Of a stretch of DNA of 64,000 nucleotides, positions 42,575 to 51,639 are shown piece by piece. Location: assembly GCF_018861045.1 (NCBI RefSeq), contig NZ_JAHKQJ010000007.1, forward strand, positions 248,001 to 312,000, given 5' to 3'. Every line of letters starts with the position of its first letter. Within the stretch, counting starts at the first letter, position 1. A model generated the notes under the pieces. That model had not been told where the DNA came from, ran no database searches, and saw nothing but the letters and a program-made list of their open reading frames with translations. The DNA is from Octadecabacter sp. B2R22. GTDB taxonomy: Bacteria > Pseudomonadota > Alphaproteobacteria > Rhodobacterales > Rhodobacteraceae. The translations under genes and the position numbers were made by a program.

Positions 42575-43909
42575 ATGAGAGACCTCTATCAATCCCAGCG
42601 GGCCATGCGGAATATGCGTCAGGCGGCCATGCAGCGCGGCGTGGTGGCGATTTTGGATGTCGGGTCCTCTAAGATTGCCTGCCTTGTGTTGCGTTTTGAT
42701 GGGCCGGAACAGTTTGGCGATGCCGACGGTGTTGGGTCTATGGCTGGGCAATCCAGCTTTCGCGTGATTGGCGCGGCGACGACGCGGTCCCGCGGCGTAC
42801 GCTTTGGCGAAGTTGACGCCATGGCAGAAACAGAACGCGCAATTCGCACGGCTGTTCAAGCGGCACAGAAGATGGCGAACGTACGTGTCGATCATGTGAT
42901 TGCGTGTCTTAGCGGTGGCCGTCCTCGCTCTTATGGGCTTGATGGGCAGGTTGATGTGATGGGGCAGGTGGTCACCGAAGGCGACATCGGCCGTGTCTTG
43001 GCTGAATGCGAAGTTCCAGATATCGGCGAAGGCCGTGAAGTTTTGCACGCACAGCCGATCAACTTTGCTTTGGACAACCGAAGTGGTCTTGCTGACCCGC
43101 GCGGTCAGATCGGTCAAAGCCTGACGACAGATATGCACCTGATGACGGTTGAAGACAGCGTGTTGGAAAACCTGCTGTATTGTATCAAGCGCTGCGATCT
43201 TGAACTCGCAGGGATTGCGTCATCGGCCTACACGGCTGGTATTTCGTCCCTTGTTGAAGATGAACAGGAACTTGGTGCGGCATGTATTGATATGGGGGGC
43301 GGTTCGACCGGTATCTCCATCTTTATGCGCAAACACATGATTTATTCGGATTGTGTGCGCATGGGCGGTGACCACGTAACATCCGACATTTCCATGGGCC
43401 TTCAGGTTGCGCCTGCCATGGCGGAACGGATCAAAACATTCTACGGCGGCGTTTTGGCGACGGGCATGGATGATCGCGAAATGATCGAAGTCGGCAGTGA
43501 CACTGGTGACTGGGAACGTGATCGCCGCACCGTTAGCCGTGCCGAATTGATCGGCATCATGCGCCCACGTGTAGAAGAAATCCTCGAAGAGGTCCGCGTT
43601 CGTCTGGACGCAGCAGGGTTTGAACACCTTCCAAGCCAGCAAATCGTCCTGACAGGTGGCGCGAGCCAAATTCCAGGGCTTGATGGTTTGGCGACTAAAA
43701 TCCTTGGCCAGCAAGTGCGCCTTGGTCGCCCGTTGCGTGTGCAAGGTTTGCCACAAGCGGCGACAGGATCAGCGTTTTCTGCTGCAGTCGGGCTCAGCCT
43801 TTTTGCAGCACATCCGCAAGACGAATGGTGGGATTTCGACATTCCCGCCGAAAAATACCCAGCACGATCGTTCAAGCGCGCAGTGCGTTGGTTCAGGGAA
43901 AACTGGTAA
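42575..43909 (+). CDS. ftsA: Cell division protein FtsA
   Basis: 444 residues, actin-like ATPase that ties FtsZ to the membrane. Seen: VAILDVGSSKIACLVLR near 25-41 (phosphate 1), FRVIGAATTRSRGVRFGEV near 62-80, ACIDMGGGSTGISIFMR near 234-250 (phosphate 2), and LTGGASQIPGLDGLA near 356-370. The C-terminus FKRAVRWFRENW is an amphipathic membrane-targeting helix. The start has a 32-residue Met/Arg-rich N-terminal extension compared with E. coli, typical of the order. Confidence 0.97.
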   Translation: MRDLYQSQRAMRNMRQAAMQRGVVAILDVGSSKIACLVLRFDGPEQFGDADGVGSMAGQSSFRVIGAATTRSRGVRFGEVDAMAETERAIRTAVQAAQKMANVRVDHVIACLSGGRPRSYGLDGQVDVMGQVVTEGDIGRVLAECEVPDIGEGREVLHAQPINFALDNRSGLADPRGQIGQSLTTDMHLMTVEDSVLENLLYCIKRCDLELAGIASSAYTAGISSLVEDEQELGAACIDMGGGSTGISIFMRKHMIYSDCVRMGGDHVTSDISMGLQVAPAMAERIKTFYGGVLATGMDDREMIEVGSDTGDWERDRRTVSRAELIGIMRPRVEEILEEVRVRLDAAGFEHLPSQQIVLTGGASQIPGLDGLATKILGQQVRLGRPLRVQGLPQAATGSAFSAAVGLSLFAAHPQDEWWDFDIPAEKYPARSFKRAVRWFRENW

Positions 43910-43941
43910 ATCACTGGTCCTACGGGTCCAGCACTACGCAA

Positions 43942-43976
43942 GATTTCGCCGATACCCCCATATACGGCGGAAAATC
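43942..43976 (+). other. Imperfect hairpin in the ftsA-ftsZ gap
   Basis: GATTTCGCCG (43942-43951) pairs imperfectly with CGGCGGAAAATC (43965-43976). The 202-base gap between ftsA and ftsZ is the natural place for a separate ftsZ promoter, but I found no convincing -35/-10 pair. Confidence 0.3.
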
Positions 43977-44111
43977 ACGACCGAGGGCCCATATTTTGCG
44001 GTTTTTTGGTACTTTGGACGTGACCCATGGGGAAGAGGCCGTTAAGGTCCTGTAAAAGTATATTGAAGAACGCTCGGTGGGACGGGCCAACACAGACAGG
44101 CGGACAGCACA

Positions 44112-45680
44112 ATGACATTGAACCTTTCTATGCCCGGACAGGAAGAACTTAAGCCACGTATCACCGTATTTGGTGTTGGCGGCGCAGGCGGCAACGCAGT
44201 GAACAACATGATCGAAGAAGCACTGGAAGGTGTTGAATTCGTTGTTGCAAACACTGACGCGCAAGCACTGCAGCAGTCGCGTTCTGATGCGAAAATTCAG
44301 ATGGGCGTGAAAGTAACCGAAGGTTTGGGTGCTGGTGCACGCGCAACTGTAGGTGCTGCCGCAGCCGAAGAATCAATCGAACAAATCGTCGATCACCTTG
44401 CTGGCGCACACATGTGCTTCATCACGGCGGGTATGGGCGGGGGCACCGGTACGGGTGCTGCTCCGATCATCGCACAGGCAGCCCGTGAACTTGGTGTTCT
44501 GACCGTTGGTGTTGTTACCAAGCCGTTCCAGTTTGAGGGCGGCAAGCGCATGAAGCAAGCTGACGAAGGCATCGAAGCCCTTCAGAAGGTTGTCGACACG
44601 CTGATCATCATTCCAAACCAGAACCTGTTCCGTCTTGCGAATGAAAACACAACATTCACCGAAGCCTTCTCCCTTGCAGATGACGTTCTGTACCAAGGTG
44701 TTAAAGGCGTGACAGACCTGATGGTCCGTCCGGGTCTTATCAACCTCGATTTTGCAGACGTTCGCGCCGTAATGGACGAAATGGGCAAGGCGATGATGGG
44801 TACAGGCGAATCCGAAGGTCAGGATCGTGCGGTTCAGGCGGCTGAAAAAGCCATCGCCAACCCACTTCTGGACGAGATTTCCCTCGAAGGCGCACGCGGC
44901 GTGTTGATCAACATCACAGGTGGCTACGACCTGACGTTGTTCGAACTCGACGAAGCAGCCAACAAAATCCGTGAAAAGGTCGATCCAGAAGCCAACATCA
45001 TCGTTGGTTCCACGCTGGATACTGGCATGGAAGGCAAAATGCGCGTGTCTGTTGTTGCAACGGGTATCGACGCTGTCGCGAAAACAAACGACATGCCTGT
45101 GCCACGCCGCCCAATGGCCGCACCATTGACGCAGCACGTAACAGCGGAAGCAAAAGAAGAAGCACCAGTTGCTCCGGTTGCTGCTGAAGTGGCTGTGGAA
45201 GCTGCGCCAGAACGGTCTTTGTTCGACGAAACAGCCGCCGCACCTGCACCAGCGCCAACGTTTGATGCACCTGCAGCAGCCGCTGCCGCTGAATCCGACC
45301 TGCCGCCAGCCGCGTATCAACCACGCGCGGAACCAGCAGAAATCGAAGCGCCGACAGACGCATTTGTTGCGCCACAGCGTCCAGCAGTTGGCACTCCAAG
45401 CCAGGAAACACTGGATCGTTTGCGTACAGCTGCAGCGCGTTCCGCACCAGCAGCCCCAGAAATGGCAGCTGCTGAGTCCGAGGACGAAGCAAAGCCACGT
45501 ATGGGCGGGCTTAACAGCTTGATCAGCCGCATGACGGGCCACGCTGAAGGCGGCGCAAAAGAACGCCCACAGCCACCAGTTGCGACACTTCGTGAAGAAG
45601 CGCCAGCACCTGCAGCAGAGGTCGATCCAGACCAAGAACGCATCGAAATCCCTGCGTTCTTGCGTCGTCAGGCCAACTAA
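44112..45680 (+). CDS. ftsZ: Cell division GTPase FtsZ
   Basis: 522 residues, the tubulin-like protein that forms the Z-ring. Globular domain (about 12-320): [13 protein letters not shown], tubulin signature [12 protein letters not shown] near 110-121, and T7-loop [11 protein letters not shown] near 215-225. A long Ala/Pro/Glu-rich linker follows (about 335-500), then the conserved tail [11 protein letters not shown] that binds FtsA. Length and linker are as usual for alphaproteobacteria. A strong terminator follows the gene, ending the division block. Confidence 0.98.
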   Translation: MTLNLSMPGQEELKPRITVFGVGGAGGNAVNNMIEEALEGVEFVVANTDAQALQQSRSDAKIQMGVKVTEGLGAGARATVGAAAAEESIEQIVDHLAGAHMCFITAGMGGGTGTGAAPIIAQAARELGVLTVGVVTKPFQFEGGKRMKQADEGIEALQKVVDTLIIIPNQNLFRLANENTTFTEAFSLADDVLYQGVKGVTDLMVRPGLINLDFADVRAVMDEMGKAMMGTGESEGQDRAVQAAEKAIANPLLDEISLEGARGVLINITGGYDLTLFELDEAANKIREKVDPEANIIVGSTLDTGMEGKMRVSVVATGIDAVAKTNDMPVPRRPMAAPLTQHVTAEAKEEAPVAPVAAEVAVEAAPERSLFDETAAAPAPAPTFDAPAAAAAAESDLPPAAYQPRAEPAEIEAPTDAFVAPQRPAVGTPSQETLDRLRTAAARSAPAAPEMAAAESEDEAKPRMGGLNSLISRMTGHAEGGAKERPQPPVATLREEAPAPAAEVDPDQERIEIPAFLRRQAN

Positions 45681-45713
45681 GATCCATGTGACGTCAGGTC
45701 ACAATTTATAACG

Positions 45714-45749
45714 AAGGGCCGCCCAGCTGTGAAACTGGGCGGCCCTTTT
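45714..45749 (+). terminator. Rho-independent terminator behind ftsZ
   Basis: Perfect 11-bp stem GGGCCGCCCAG (45716-45726) / CTGGGCGGCCC (45735-45745), then TTTT. It separates the ftsZ message from lpxC. Confidence 0.93.
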
Positions 45750-45901
45750 CTGTTTAATAACAGGGGCTTGCTGCGGCGCGGCGAAATGATCAGCATTATC
45801 GCGCCTGAATGTAACAAACATGTTTCAGAACGTTGCAAACTGTGTGTTGAGGGAAAGGACTGTGGGTCTTAGGACATTATCAACCAATAAAGGCTTTGAC
45901 C

Positions 45902-46822
45902 GTGCAGACGACTGTAGACTCCATAGTGGCATTTGAAGGCAAGGGGCTCCACCTCGGGGAACCTGTGTCTGTTGTCGTGCGCCCTGCACCAGCAGACTAT
46001 GGTATCGTCTTTCGCCGCACAGACGTGGATGTAGCCGACGCTGACGTTCCTGCGCTGTGGAACAATGTCATTGTCTCGCCTTTGAACACACGTATCCAGA
46101 ACGCCGCTGGAACATCCGTTTCCACAATCGAACACATCATGGCCGCTTTGGCGGGCTGTGGGTTGCACAACGTCCTGATCGAAGTGTCCGGCCCAGAAGT
46201 GCCAATCCTAGACGGATCGGCTGCTGAGTTTGTCGAAGGGTTCTTGCGGGCAGGGGTCCGCACCCTGAGCGCTCCACTGCGCGTTATCGAAATTCTCAAG
46301 CCCGTGACTGTCAAAGTGGGCGACGCTGTTGCGCGCCTTGATCCGTCTGACACGCTTCATATCCGGTTTGAGATTGATTTCGCGGATCGTGCCATTGGGC
46401 ACCAGACGAAAACCCTGAACATGGCCAATGGCGCGTTCGTTCGCGAACTTTGCGACAGCCGCACGTTCTGCCGCTCTTCTGATGTGGATGCCATGCGTGC
46501 ACAGGGCTTGGCCCTTGGCGGCACATTGGAAAACGCGGTCGTTGTTGATGGTGCAGACGTATTGAGCCCGGGTGGCCTACGTCACTCTGATGAAGCTGTA
46601 CGCCATAAGATGTTGGATGCATTGGGTGATTTGTACACCGCTGGTGCGCCAATTCTCGGTCTCTATACGGGGTCCAAGGCAGGCCACGCTGTGACGAATG
46701 CCTTGCTGTGCGCCTTGTTTGAAGATCCTGATGCTTGGGGTTGGGCAGACGTAGATGCCCGCACAGCGGCGCGTCTTCCGGGTGTTGGTTTGCGCTGGTC
46801 CGACCTTCCTGATGTGGCGTAA
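45902..46822 (+). CDS. lpxC: UDP-3-O-acyl-GlcNAc deacetylase LpxC
   Basis: 306 residues from GTG 45902 (MQTTVDSIVAFEGKGLH), with AAAGG 8 bases upstream; a TTG at 45896 is too close to the ribosome site. Zinc enzyme for the first committed step of lipid A. Zn ligands: His in TIEHIMAALAGCG near 77-89, and the second His/Asp pair in RHSDEAVRHKMLDALGD near 225-241. Catalytic VPILDGSAAEF near 100-110. It has its own upstream region after the ftsZ terminator. Confidence 0.96.
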   Translation: MQTTVDSIVAFEGKGLHLGEPVSVVVRPAPADYGIVFRRTDVDVADADVPALWNNVIVSPLNTRIQNAAGTSVSTIEHIMAALAGCGLHNVLIEVSGPEVPILDGSAAEFVEGFLRAGVRTLSAPLRVIEILKPVTVKVGDAVARLDPSDTLHIRFEIDFADRAIGHQTKTLNMANGAFVRELCDSRTFCRSSDVDAMRAQGLALGGTLENAVVVDGADVLSPGGLRHSDEAVRHKMLDALGDLYTAGAPILGLYTGSKAGHAVTNALLCALFEDPDAWGWADVDARTAARLPGVGLRWSDLPDVA

Positions 46823-46959
46823 AGCCACTCATTCGAGCCATCCATTTCTCAATCGTGATCAGCTAGACGCAAAAGGCGTTTTGCACCCCAATATTGTGTG
46901 CTAGACAAAGCCAACCGAAACCTATTTTTCGGACAATAATCGTAAACGGGGGCGCCTCC

Positions 46960-47817
46960 ATGTCGGGTCGCAGCAGCATTGCAAAACTTCGGATGGGTCT
47001 GGCAACAGGCGTCCTTGCGCTTGGTCTCTTGTCCGGGTGCGGCGCTCTCTTTGAGCCGGGCGTTGATGCGAATCTTGAGGTCTATTCAGCGCAAGAGATT
47101 TTCGAACGCGGTGAGTTTGAACTCGAACGCGGACGTGGCGACGATGCGGCGTTCTACTTTGGTGAAATCGAACGCCTTTATCCCTATTCTGAATGGGCCA
47201 AACGGGCGTTGATTATGCAGGCGTTTGCCTATCATCGTAACGAAGATTACCCCAATTCCCGCGCCGCAGCGCAACGCTACATCGATTTTTACCCCGTGGA
47301 CGAAGACGCAGCCTACGCACAATACCTGCTGGCGCTCTCCTATTATGATCAAATCGACGAAGTTGGCCGCGATCAGGGCCTTACGTTCCAAGCCTTGCAG
47401 GCGTTGCGCGTCGTAATCGAACGCTATCCTGACACTGAATATGCACGTTCGTCTGTACTGAAATTCGACCTCGCCTTTGACCACCTTGCCGCCAAAGAGA
47501 TGGAAATCGGTCGTTACTACATTAAACGCGATCATTTTGCAGCGGCGATCAATCGCTTCCGTATCGTGGTTGAGGACTTCCAGACGACGTCCCACACCCC
47601 AGAAGCGCTTCACCGTTTGGTCGAATCTTATCTCTCATTGGGTTTGGTCGAAGAGGCACAGACCGCTGGTGCGATCCTTGGATTCAACTACCAGTCAACT
47701 GAATGGTACGAGGAAAGCTACGCCTTGTTGACAGGTCAGGGGCTTGAGCCGATCTCGATCGGTGACAACTGGTTGTCCGCGATTTACCGCCAGATGGTGC
47801 GCGGCGAATGGCTGTAA
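46960..47817 (+). CDS. bamD: Outer-membrane assembly lipoprotein BamD
   Basis: 285 residues from the ATG at 46960. Lipoprotein signal with lipobox LLSGC (Cys about 25), so it is lipidated and anchored to the outer membrane. Then five TPR units (about 40-260): SAQEIFERGEFELERGRGDDAAFYFGEIERLYPYSEWA is repeat 1. BamD is the essential partner of BamA in inserting beta-barrel proteins. It may assemble the DUF481 protein of this window among others. Position after lpxC and before recN is conserved in the order. Confidence 0.95.
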   Translation: MSGRSSIAKLRMGLATGVLALGLLSGCGALFEPGVDANLEVYSAQEIFERGEFELERGRGDDAAFYFGEIERLYPYSEWAKRALIMQAFAYHRNEDYPNSRAAAQRYIDFYPVDEDAAYAQYLLALSYYDQIDEVGRDQGLTFQALQALRVVIERYPDTEYARSSVLKFDLAFDHLAAKEMEIGRYYIKRDHFAAAINRFRIVVEDFQTTSHTPEALHRLVESYLSLGLVEEAQTAGAILGFNYQSTEWYEESYALLTGQGLEPISIGDNWLSAIYRQMVRGEWL

Positions 47818-47853
47818 AAAGCGGTCAGCACATAGACCGTTCCTTGGTGTAAT

Positions 47854-49512
47854 ATGCTGCGTCACTTAGACATCCGAGACATGCTTATCATTGACCGGCT
47901 GGAACTTGCGTTTCAGCCGGGTTTGAATGTTCTCACCGGTGAGACAGGCGCGGGTAAGTCTATCCTATTGGATTCGCTCGGTTTTGTTCTTGGTTGGCGT
48001 GGACGTGCCGAACTGGTGCGCCAAGGGGCCGAGCAAGGCGAAGTCATTGCCGAGTTCGAATTGCCGGAAGATCATCGAGCTTGGGCAGTGCTTAACGAAG
48101 CTGGTTTCACCTATGATGATGCGTTGATCCTACGACGGATCAACACGAAGGACGGTCGCAAGACGGCATGGATCAATGACCGTCGGGTGAGTGGCGAAAT
48201 CCTGCGCGCGGTGTCGGAAACCTTAGTGGAACTGCACGGGCAACATGACGACCGTGGATTGCTGAACCCACGTGGCCACAGGATTTTGCTTGATGATTTC
48301 GGCAGCCTGTCAGGCCGTTTGATCAAGGTTCGTAAAGCTTGGCGAACCTTGTCTGACGCTCGAAAATCGCTTGCCGCGGCCGAGGCATTGGTCGCTGAAT
48401 TGCAGGCCGAAGAAGAGTTCTTGCGTCACGCAGTTGCCGAGCTGGACGGGCTGTCCCCCGAGGCCGGTGAGGATGAAAGCCTGGATAAGCAACGTCGCCG
48501 AATGCAGGCTGCTGAGAAGATCGGTGAAGATATTTCCAAGGCGCATCAGGCACTTGGCCTCAACGGAGCCGAAGGCAACCTAGGCGATGCGGCACGTTGG
48601 CTCGCGGATGCTGCAGGCGAAGCCGAGGGCACGCTTGAAGGGCCTCTGGCGGCGCTTGATCGCGCGATGGCAGAACTCAGCGAAGCGCAGGCCGGTGTTG
48701 AAAGCTGTATAGATGCATTGGCGTTTAATCCGATGGAGCTTGAGCAAATCGAAGAGCGTTTGTTCGCCATTCGTGGTTTGGCCCGAAAACACAACGTTCT
48801 GCCGGATGAGCTTGGTGTTTTCGCTGATGGGCTACGGGACCGATTGGCGACGCTGGATCGCGGCGCGACTGATTTGGTAGACCTTTCCGTAGAAGTAAAA
48901 GCCGCACAATCGACGTATGACGCCGCCGCGAACGATCTAACTGACGCACGCCGCAAGGCCGCTGTGAAATTGGACAAAGCGATGGCAAAAGAATTGGCCC
49001 CGCTCAAAATGGAACGCGCCGTGTTCCAAACTCAGATCTCTGAAATAACGGCGGGACCAGACGGCGTAGACGATGTGGCGTTTTCCGTAGCCACAAATCC
49101 CGGCGCGCCTTCTGGCCCCATCGGTAAAATCGCATCGGGCGGTGAATTGAGCCGGTTCTTGTTGGCGCTCAAAGTGTGTTTAACAGGAACAGATTCGGGC
49201 CTGACCCTCATCTTTGATGAGATTGATCGCGGAGTAGGCGGGGCCACAGCGGATGCCGTCGGACGCCGTTTGTCTCAGCTGGCGCAGCAGGGGCAGGTGC
49301 TTGTCGTGACCCACAGTCCGCAAGTTGCCGCACTTGGGGATCATCATTGGCGCGTTGAAAAACGTCAAACCAAAGAGACGACGCTTTCGACAGTGATCGG
49401 GCTGGAAGAAACGGATCGTGTCGATGAAATCGCGCGCATGCTAAGCGGTGATCGCATCACCGACGAAGCGCGTGCAGCTGCGATCGCTTTGTTGACGGCG
49501 CAATCCGCGTAA
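47854..49512 (+). CDS. recN: DNA repair ATPase RecN
   Basis: 552 residues, SMC-like ABC ATPase for double-strand-break repair. Walker A GETGAGKSILLDSLGF near 29-44, coiled coil (about 150-380), ABC signature ASGGELSRFLLALK near 427-440, Walker B LTLIFDEIDRGVGG near 453-466. The start is 36 bases after bamD with little space for a promoter. I looked for a GTTC-N7-GTTC LexA box upstream and did not find one, so SOS control is not supported here. Confidence 0.95.
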   Translation: MLRHLDIRDMLIIDRLELAFQPGLNVLTGETGAGKSILLDSLGFVLGWRGRAELVRQGAEQGEVIAEFELPEDHRAWAVLNEAGFTYDDALILRRINTKDGRKTAWINDRRVSGEILRAVSETLVELHGQHDDRGLLNPRGHRILLDDFGSLSGRLIKVRKAWRTLSDARKSLAAAEALVAELQAEEEFLRHAVAELDGLSPEAGEDESLDKQRRRMQAAEKIGEDISKAHQALGLNGAEGNLGDAARWLADAAGEAEGTLEGPLAALDRAMAELSEAQAGVESCIDALAFNPMELEQIEERLFAIRGLARKHNVLPDELGVFADGLRDRLATLDRGATDLVDLSVEVKAAQSTYDAAANDLTDARRKAAVKLDKAMAKELAPLKMERAVFQTQISEITAGPDGVDDVAFSVATNPGAPSGPIGKIASGGELSRFLLALKVCLTGTDSGLTLIFDEIDRGVGGATADAVGRRLSQLAQQGQVLVVTHSPQVAALGDHHWRVEKRQTKETTLSTVIGLEETDRVDEIARMLSGDRITDEARAAAIALLTAQSA

Positions 49513-49821
49513 GGTTGCAAAAGTAATATTTCCAGACATTTTTGGCGAGTAAACGCTGCTAGTTTGTAGCAAAAACAAAAGCGACCGATGGATGTTTAAC
49601 GCTCTAATACCCGCGTCATTGCCATCCATCGGCCGAAATATGCGCCGGTTGCCCGACTGATCTGAAAAAGTTGCATTGCGCGTAAACGCTTTACAACGGC
49701 TGAAAACGAATTCTGTGCTGGTCAGCAATTTTGAAAAAATGTCCGTTCAATGGAATCAGGTTAACCAAATGGTCAACTTTCCGCTTACCCCAAATAGGGT
49801 AAATCGACGGAAAACCATGAA
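49513..49821. other. Intergenic region between recN and the LuxR-type gene
   Basis: About 310 bases without a gene. It contains the 10-bp inverted repeat described next, a GGTTAACC palindrome (49759-49766) and TTACCC/GGGTAA (49785-49802), just after the stop of the minus-strand gene. No terminator with a T run follows recN on the plus strand. Confidence 0.5.
49570..49632 (-). terminator. Candidate terminator of the LuxR/hydrolase gene
   Basis: CCGATGGATG (49585-49594) and CATCCATCGG (49623-49632) are a perfect 10-bp inverted repeat with a 28-nt loop. On the minus strand it is followed by TTTTGTTTTT (49570-49581). The loop is long for a classical terminator. Confidence 0.45.
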
Positions 49822-51591
49822 TTACCGGTCCTTTAGGAAGGGTGCCATGCGATCCAGAACCTGTTGCCACTTGGAAAAGAACAACAATTGGCCGCCGTCA
49901 GGGAAGACATCAAACACAATCCAAGGATAGTCTCGGCGAAACTCTGCAAGGGTTTCCGGTGGCGTTTGCGGGTCCTGTAAACCGTTCATCAAGATCAGTG
50001 GAATCTGATCTTTGAACGCTAGAACGGATTCAGTCCAATCAGTCGTCTCGTGGGCGATAACCTCGCGGGCAAAGGCGTCATGGGCGCTGTGTTTGTCTGA
50101 TAACGCCACTTCGGACCCCACGACGAGCGCTTCGAGCGCTTCGACATCGGCAATCGTGGTCATGTCGGCGTCGGATTTGCCGTAAACCGCGTGAAGAAAC
50201 CCTTGTTTCCCGAGACGTTTGGCCAAAGCAAAGCCCGCTTTAACCATGAACGGCAGCAAGTGCGGCGTATATCGTGCCCCCGCTAGGATAAAGCGGTGCC
50301 ATTTATCCATTCGGTCGTATTGCTCGGAGCGGGTGAGAGGAAGAACGCCCGCACACGCCACGAGGGCAGTTAGCCGACCGGGGTGAAACACGTTGAATTG
50401 CGCGGCGATATGACTATCGCCCCCAAGCGTCAGGAATGGCGCGGCATCCACACCCAAGTGATCCAGCAGGGCCGCATAATCATCGCAGAGTTGGGGCACA
50501 TAAGGCGTCCGTTTGGGCAATGATGTTGAATGCCCGTACCCTGCGCGTATCGGGACAATAACTTTGATGCCGCGGCGTTCAGCCTCGGCTTCGGCTTTGG
50601 CGGGCCAGCGAACTAAACCGTAATCCAAAGGAGAGTAGACCAGTGGAACCCCGTCTGGATCACCCAGTATGAGATAATCCATCCGCCGCCCGTCAACCAA
50701 ACTCAGCGTTTGAAACGGGCGCGGTTCTAACGCGCCATACCCTTGAGATATATCTTCAGCGGTGTCCGAGATTGACGTGGAATACTGCGCGATTTCCATG
50801 GTCGAAAGCGTCAGTCGCACGAGCTCTGATTGGCTGCGGGTTTCTGTCTTTGCCATGATCGATTTCAGTTGGGCGCGGATCGTATCGACACTGCGGCCAC
50901 GCGCTTCTGAGATTTCCTGTAGGGTCTGGCCCTCGGTGAGGGCGCGGACAACCTCAGATTCAACGGGGGTAAATTCGAACGCCGCGCGAAGCATCTCACT
51001 GAACCCGCTTGGCCATTGAATCGCTGATGAAATGACCATGACGTAGGGGGCGGCGTTTTCTGCACGTACAACGCGCAAATGAAACAGGATGACCCGCTCA
51101 CTGACTTTCAGGCGGCCCCGTAACACCAGCGGTTCGTCACGATTGGCAGACAGCAAACGGCCGATATGGTGGGTGAGCTGTTCTACGTCACCATCACCCA
51201 GAACCAGATCTGACAACTTAGTACCTGCACGCAGGTTCAAAAGCTGGGTCGCACTGTCATTGGCCGTGATGACATTCATGTCGCGATCCACAGCAAAGGC
51301 AGCGGACCTGTCGATCTTATCCAGAACCGCCTGCGGGCCACGTTGATCGGATGGCTCATCCGCCGAGAGAACGCGGTCCAGCACTTGGCCGGCGCGTTCG
51401 ACATGTCCAGTTAGGTAATCAAGTTTGAGGATCGGCGAGGATTGCGCTGCTGTTTGGCTTCGCTGGGGGGCGATCATTGCTTCCCAGTGATCCAAAAGAG
51501 CCTCATAACGAGAGGGATCTACGGCCACCTCATAAAGGCGGTCGATCATCTCATCGGACGGGAGCTGAGGTGTTTTATCGTCTTGTGGCAT
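49822..51591 (-). CDS. LuxR-type regulator fused to an alpha/beta-hydrolase domain
   Basis: 589 residues in one frame. N-terminal PAS-like region (about 85-190: AAFAVDRDMNVITANDSATQLL). LuxR-type helix-turn-helix near 205-262 (FTPVESEVVRALTEGQTLQEISEARGRSVDTIRAQLKSI). Then an alpha/beta-hydrolase fold (about 300-589). The nucleophile elbow reads GGDSHIA (Ser393) and an acidic residue is at Asp540 in GLQDPQTPPE, but the place of the catalytic His reads PDGGQLLFF, with Gln568. The hydrolase part may therefore be a ligand sensor instead of an enzyme. Cytoplasmic; no signal. Targets unknown. Confidence 0.85.
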   Translation of the reverse strand: MPQDDKTPQLPSDEMIDRLYEVAVDPSRYEALLDHWEAMIAPQRSQTAAQSSPILKLDYLTGHVERAGQVLDRVLSADEPSDQRGPQAVLDKIDRSAAFAVDRDMNVITANDSATQLLNLRAGTKLSDLVLGDGDVEQLTHHIGRLLSANRDEPLVLRGRLKVSERVILFHLRVVRAENAAPYVMVISSAIQWPSGFSEMLRAAFEFTPVESEVVRALTEGQTLQEISEARGRSVDTIRAQLKSIMAKTETRSQSELVRLTLSTMEIAQYSTSISDTAEDISQGYGALEPRPFQTLSLVDGRRMDYLILGDPDGVPLVYSPLDYGLVRWPAKAEAEAERRGIKVIVPIRAGYGHSTSLPKRTPYVPQLCDDYAALLDHLGVDAAPFLTLGGDSHIAAQFNVFHPGRLTALVACAGVLPLTRSEQYDRMDKWHRFILAGARYTPHLLPFMVKAGFALAKRLGKQGFLHAVYGKSDADMTTIADVEALEALVVGSEVALSDKHSAHDAFAREVIAHETTDWTESVLAFKDQIPLILMNGLQDPQTPPETLAEFRRDYPWIVFDVFPDGGQLLFFSKWQQVLDRMAPFLKDR

Positions 51592-51639
51592 TCGAATCCT
51601 ACTTTACCCGACGGTAGCAGGCCGTTGATTGCGCGTCAC

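Noticed and set aside
44373-45635. 420-codon open frame on the minus strand
   Set aside because: Antisense of ftsZ; extremely rich in Cys and Trp, which marks it as non-coding.
47818-47853. LexA box in front of recN
   Set aside because: One GTTC occurs but no second GTTC follows after 7 bases.
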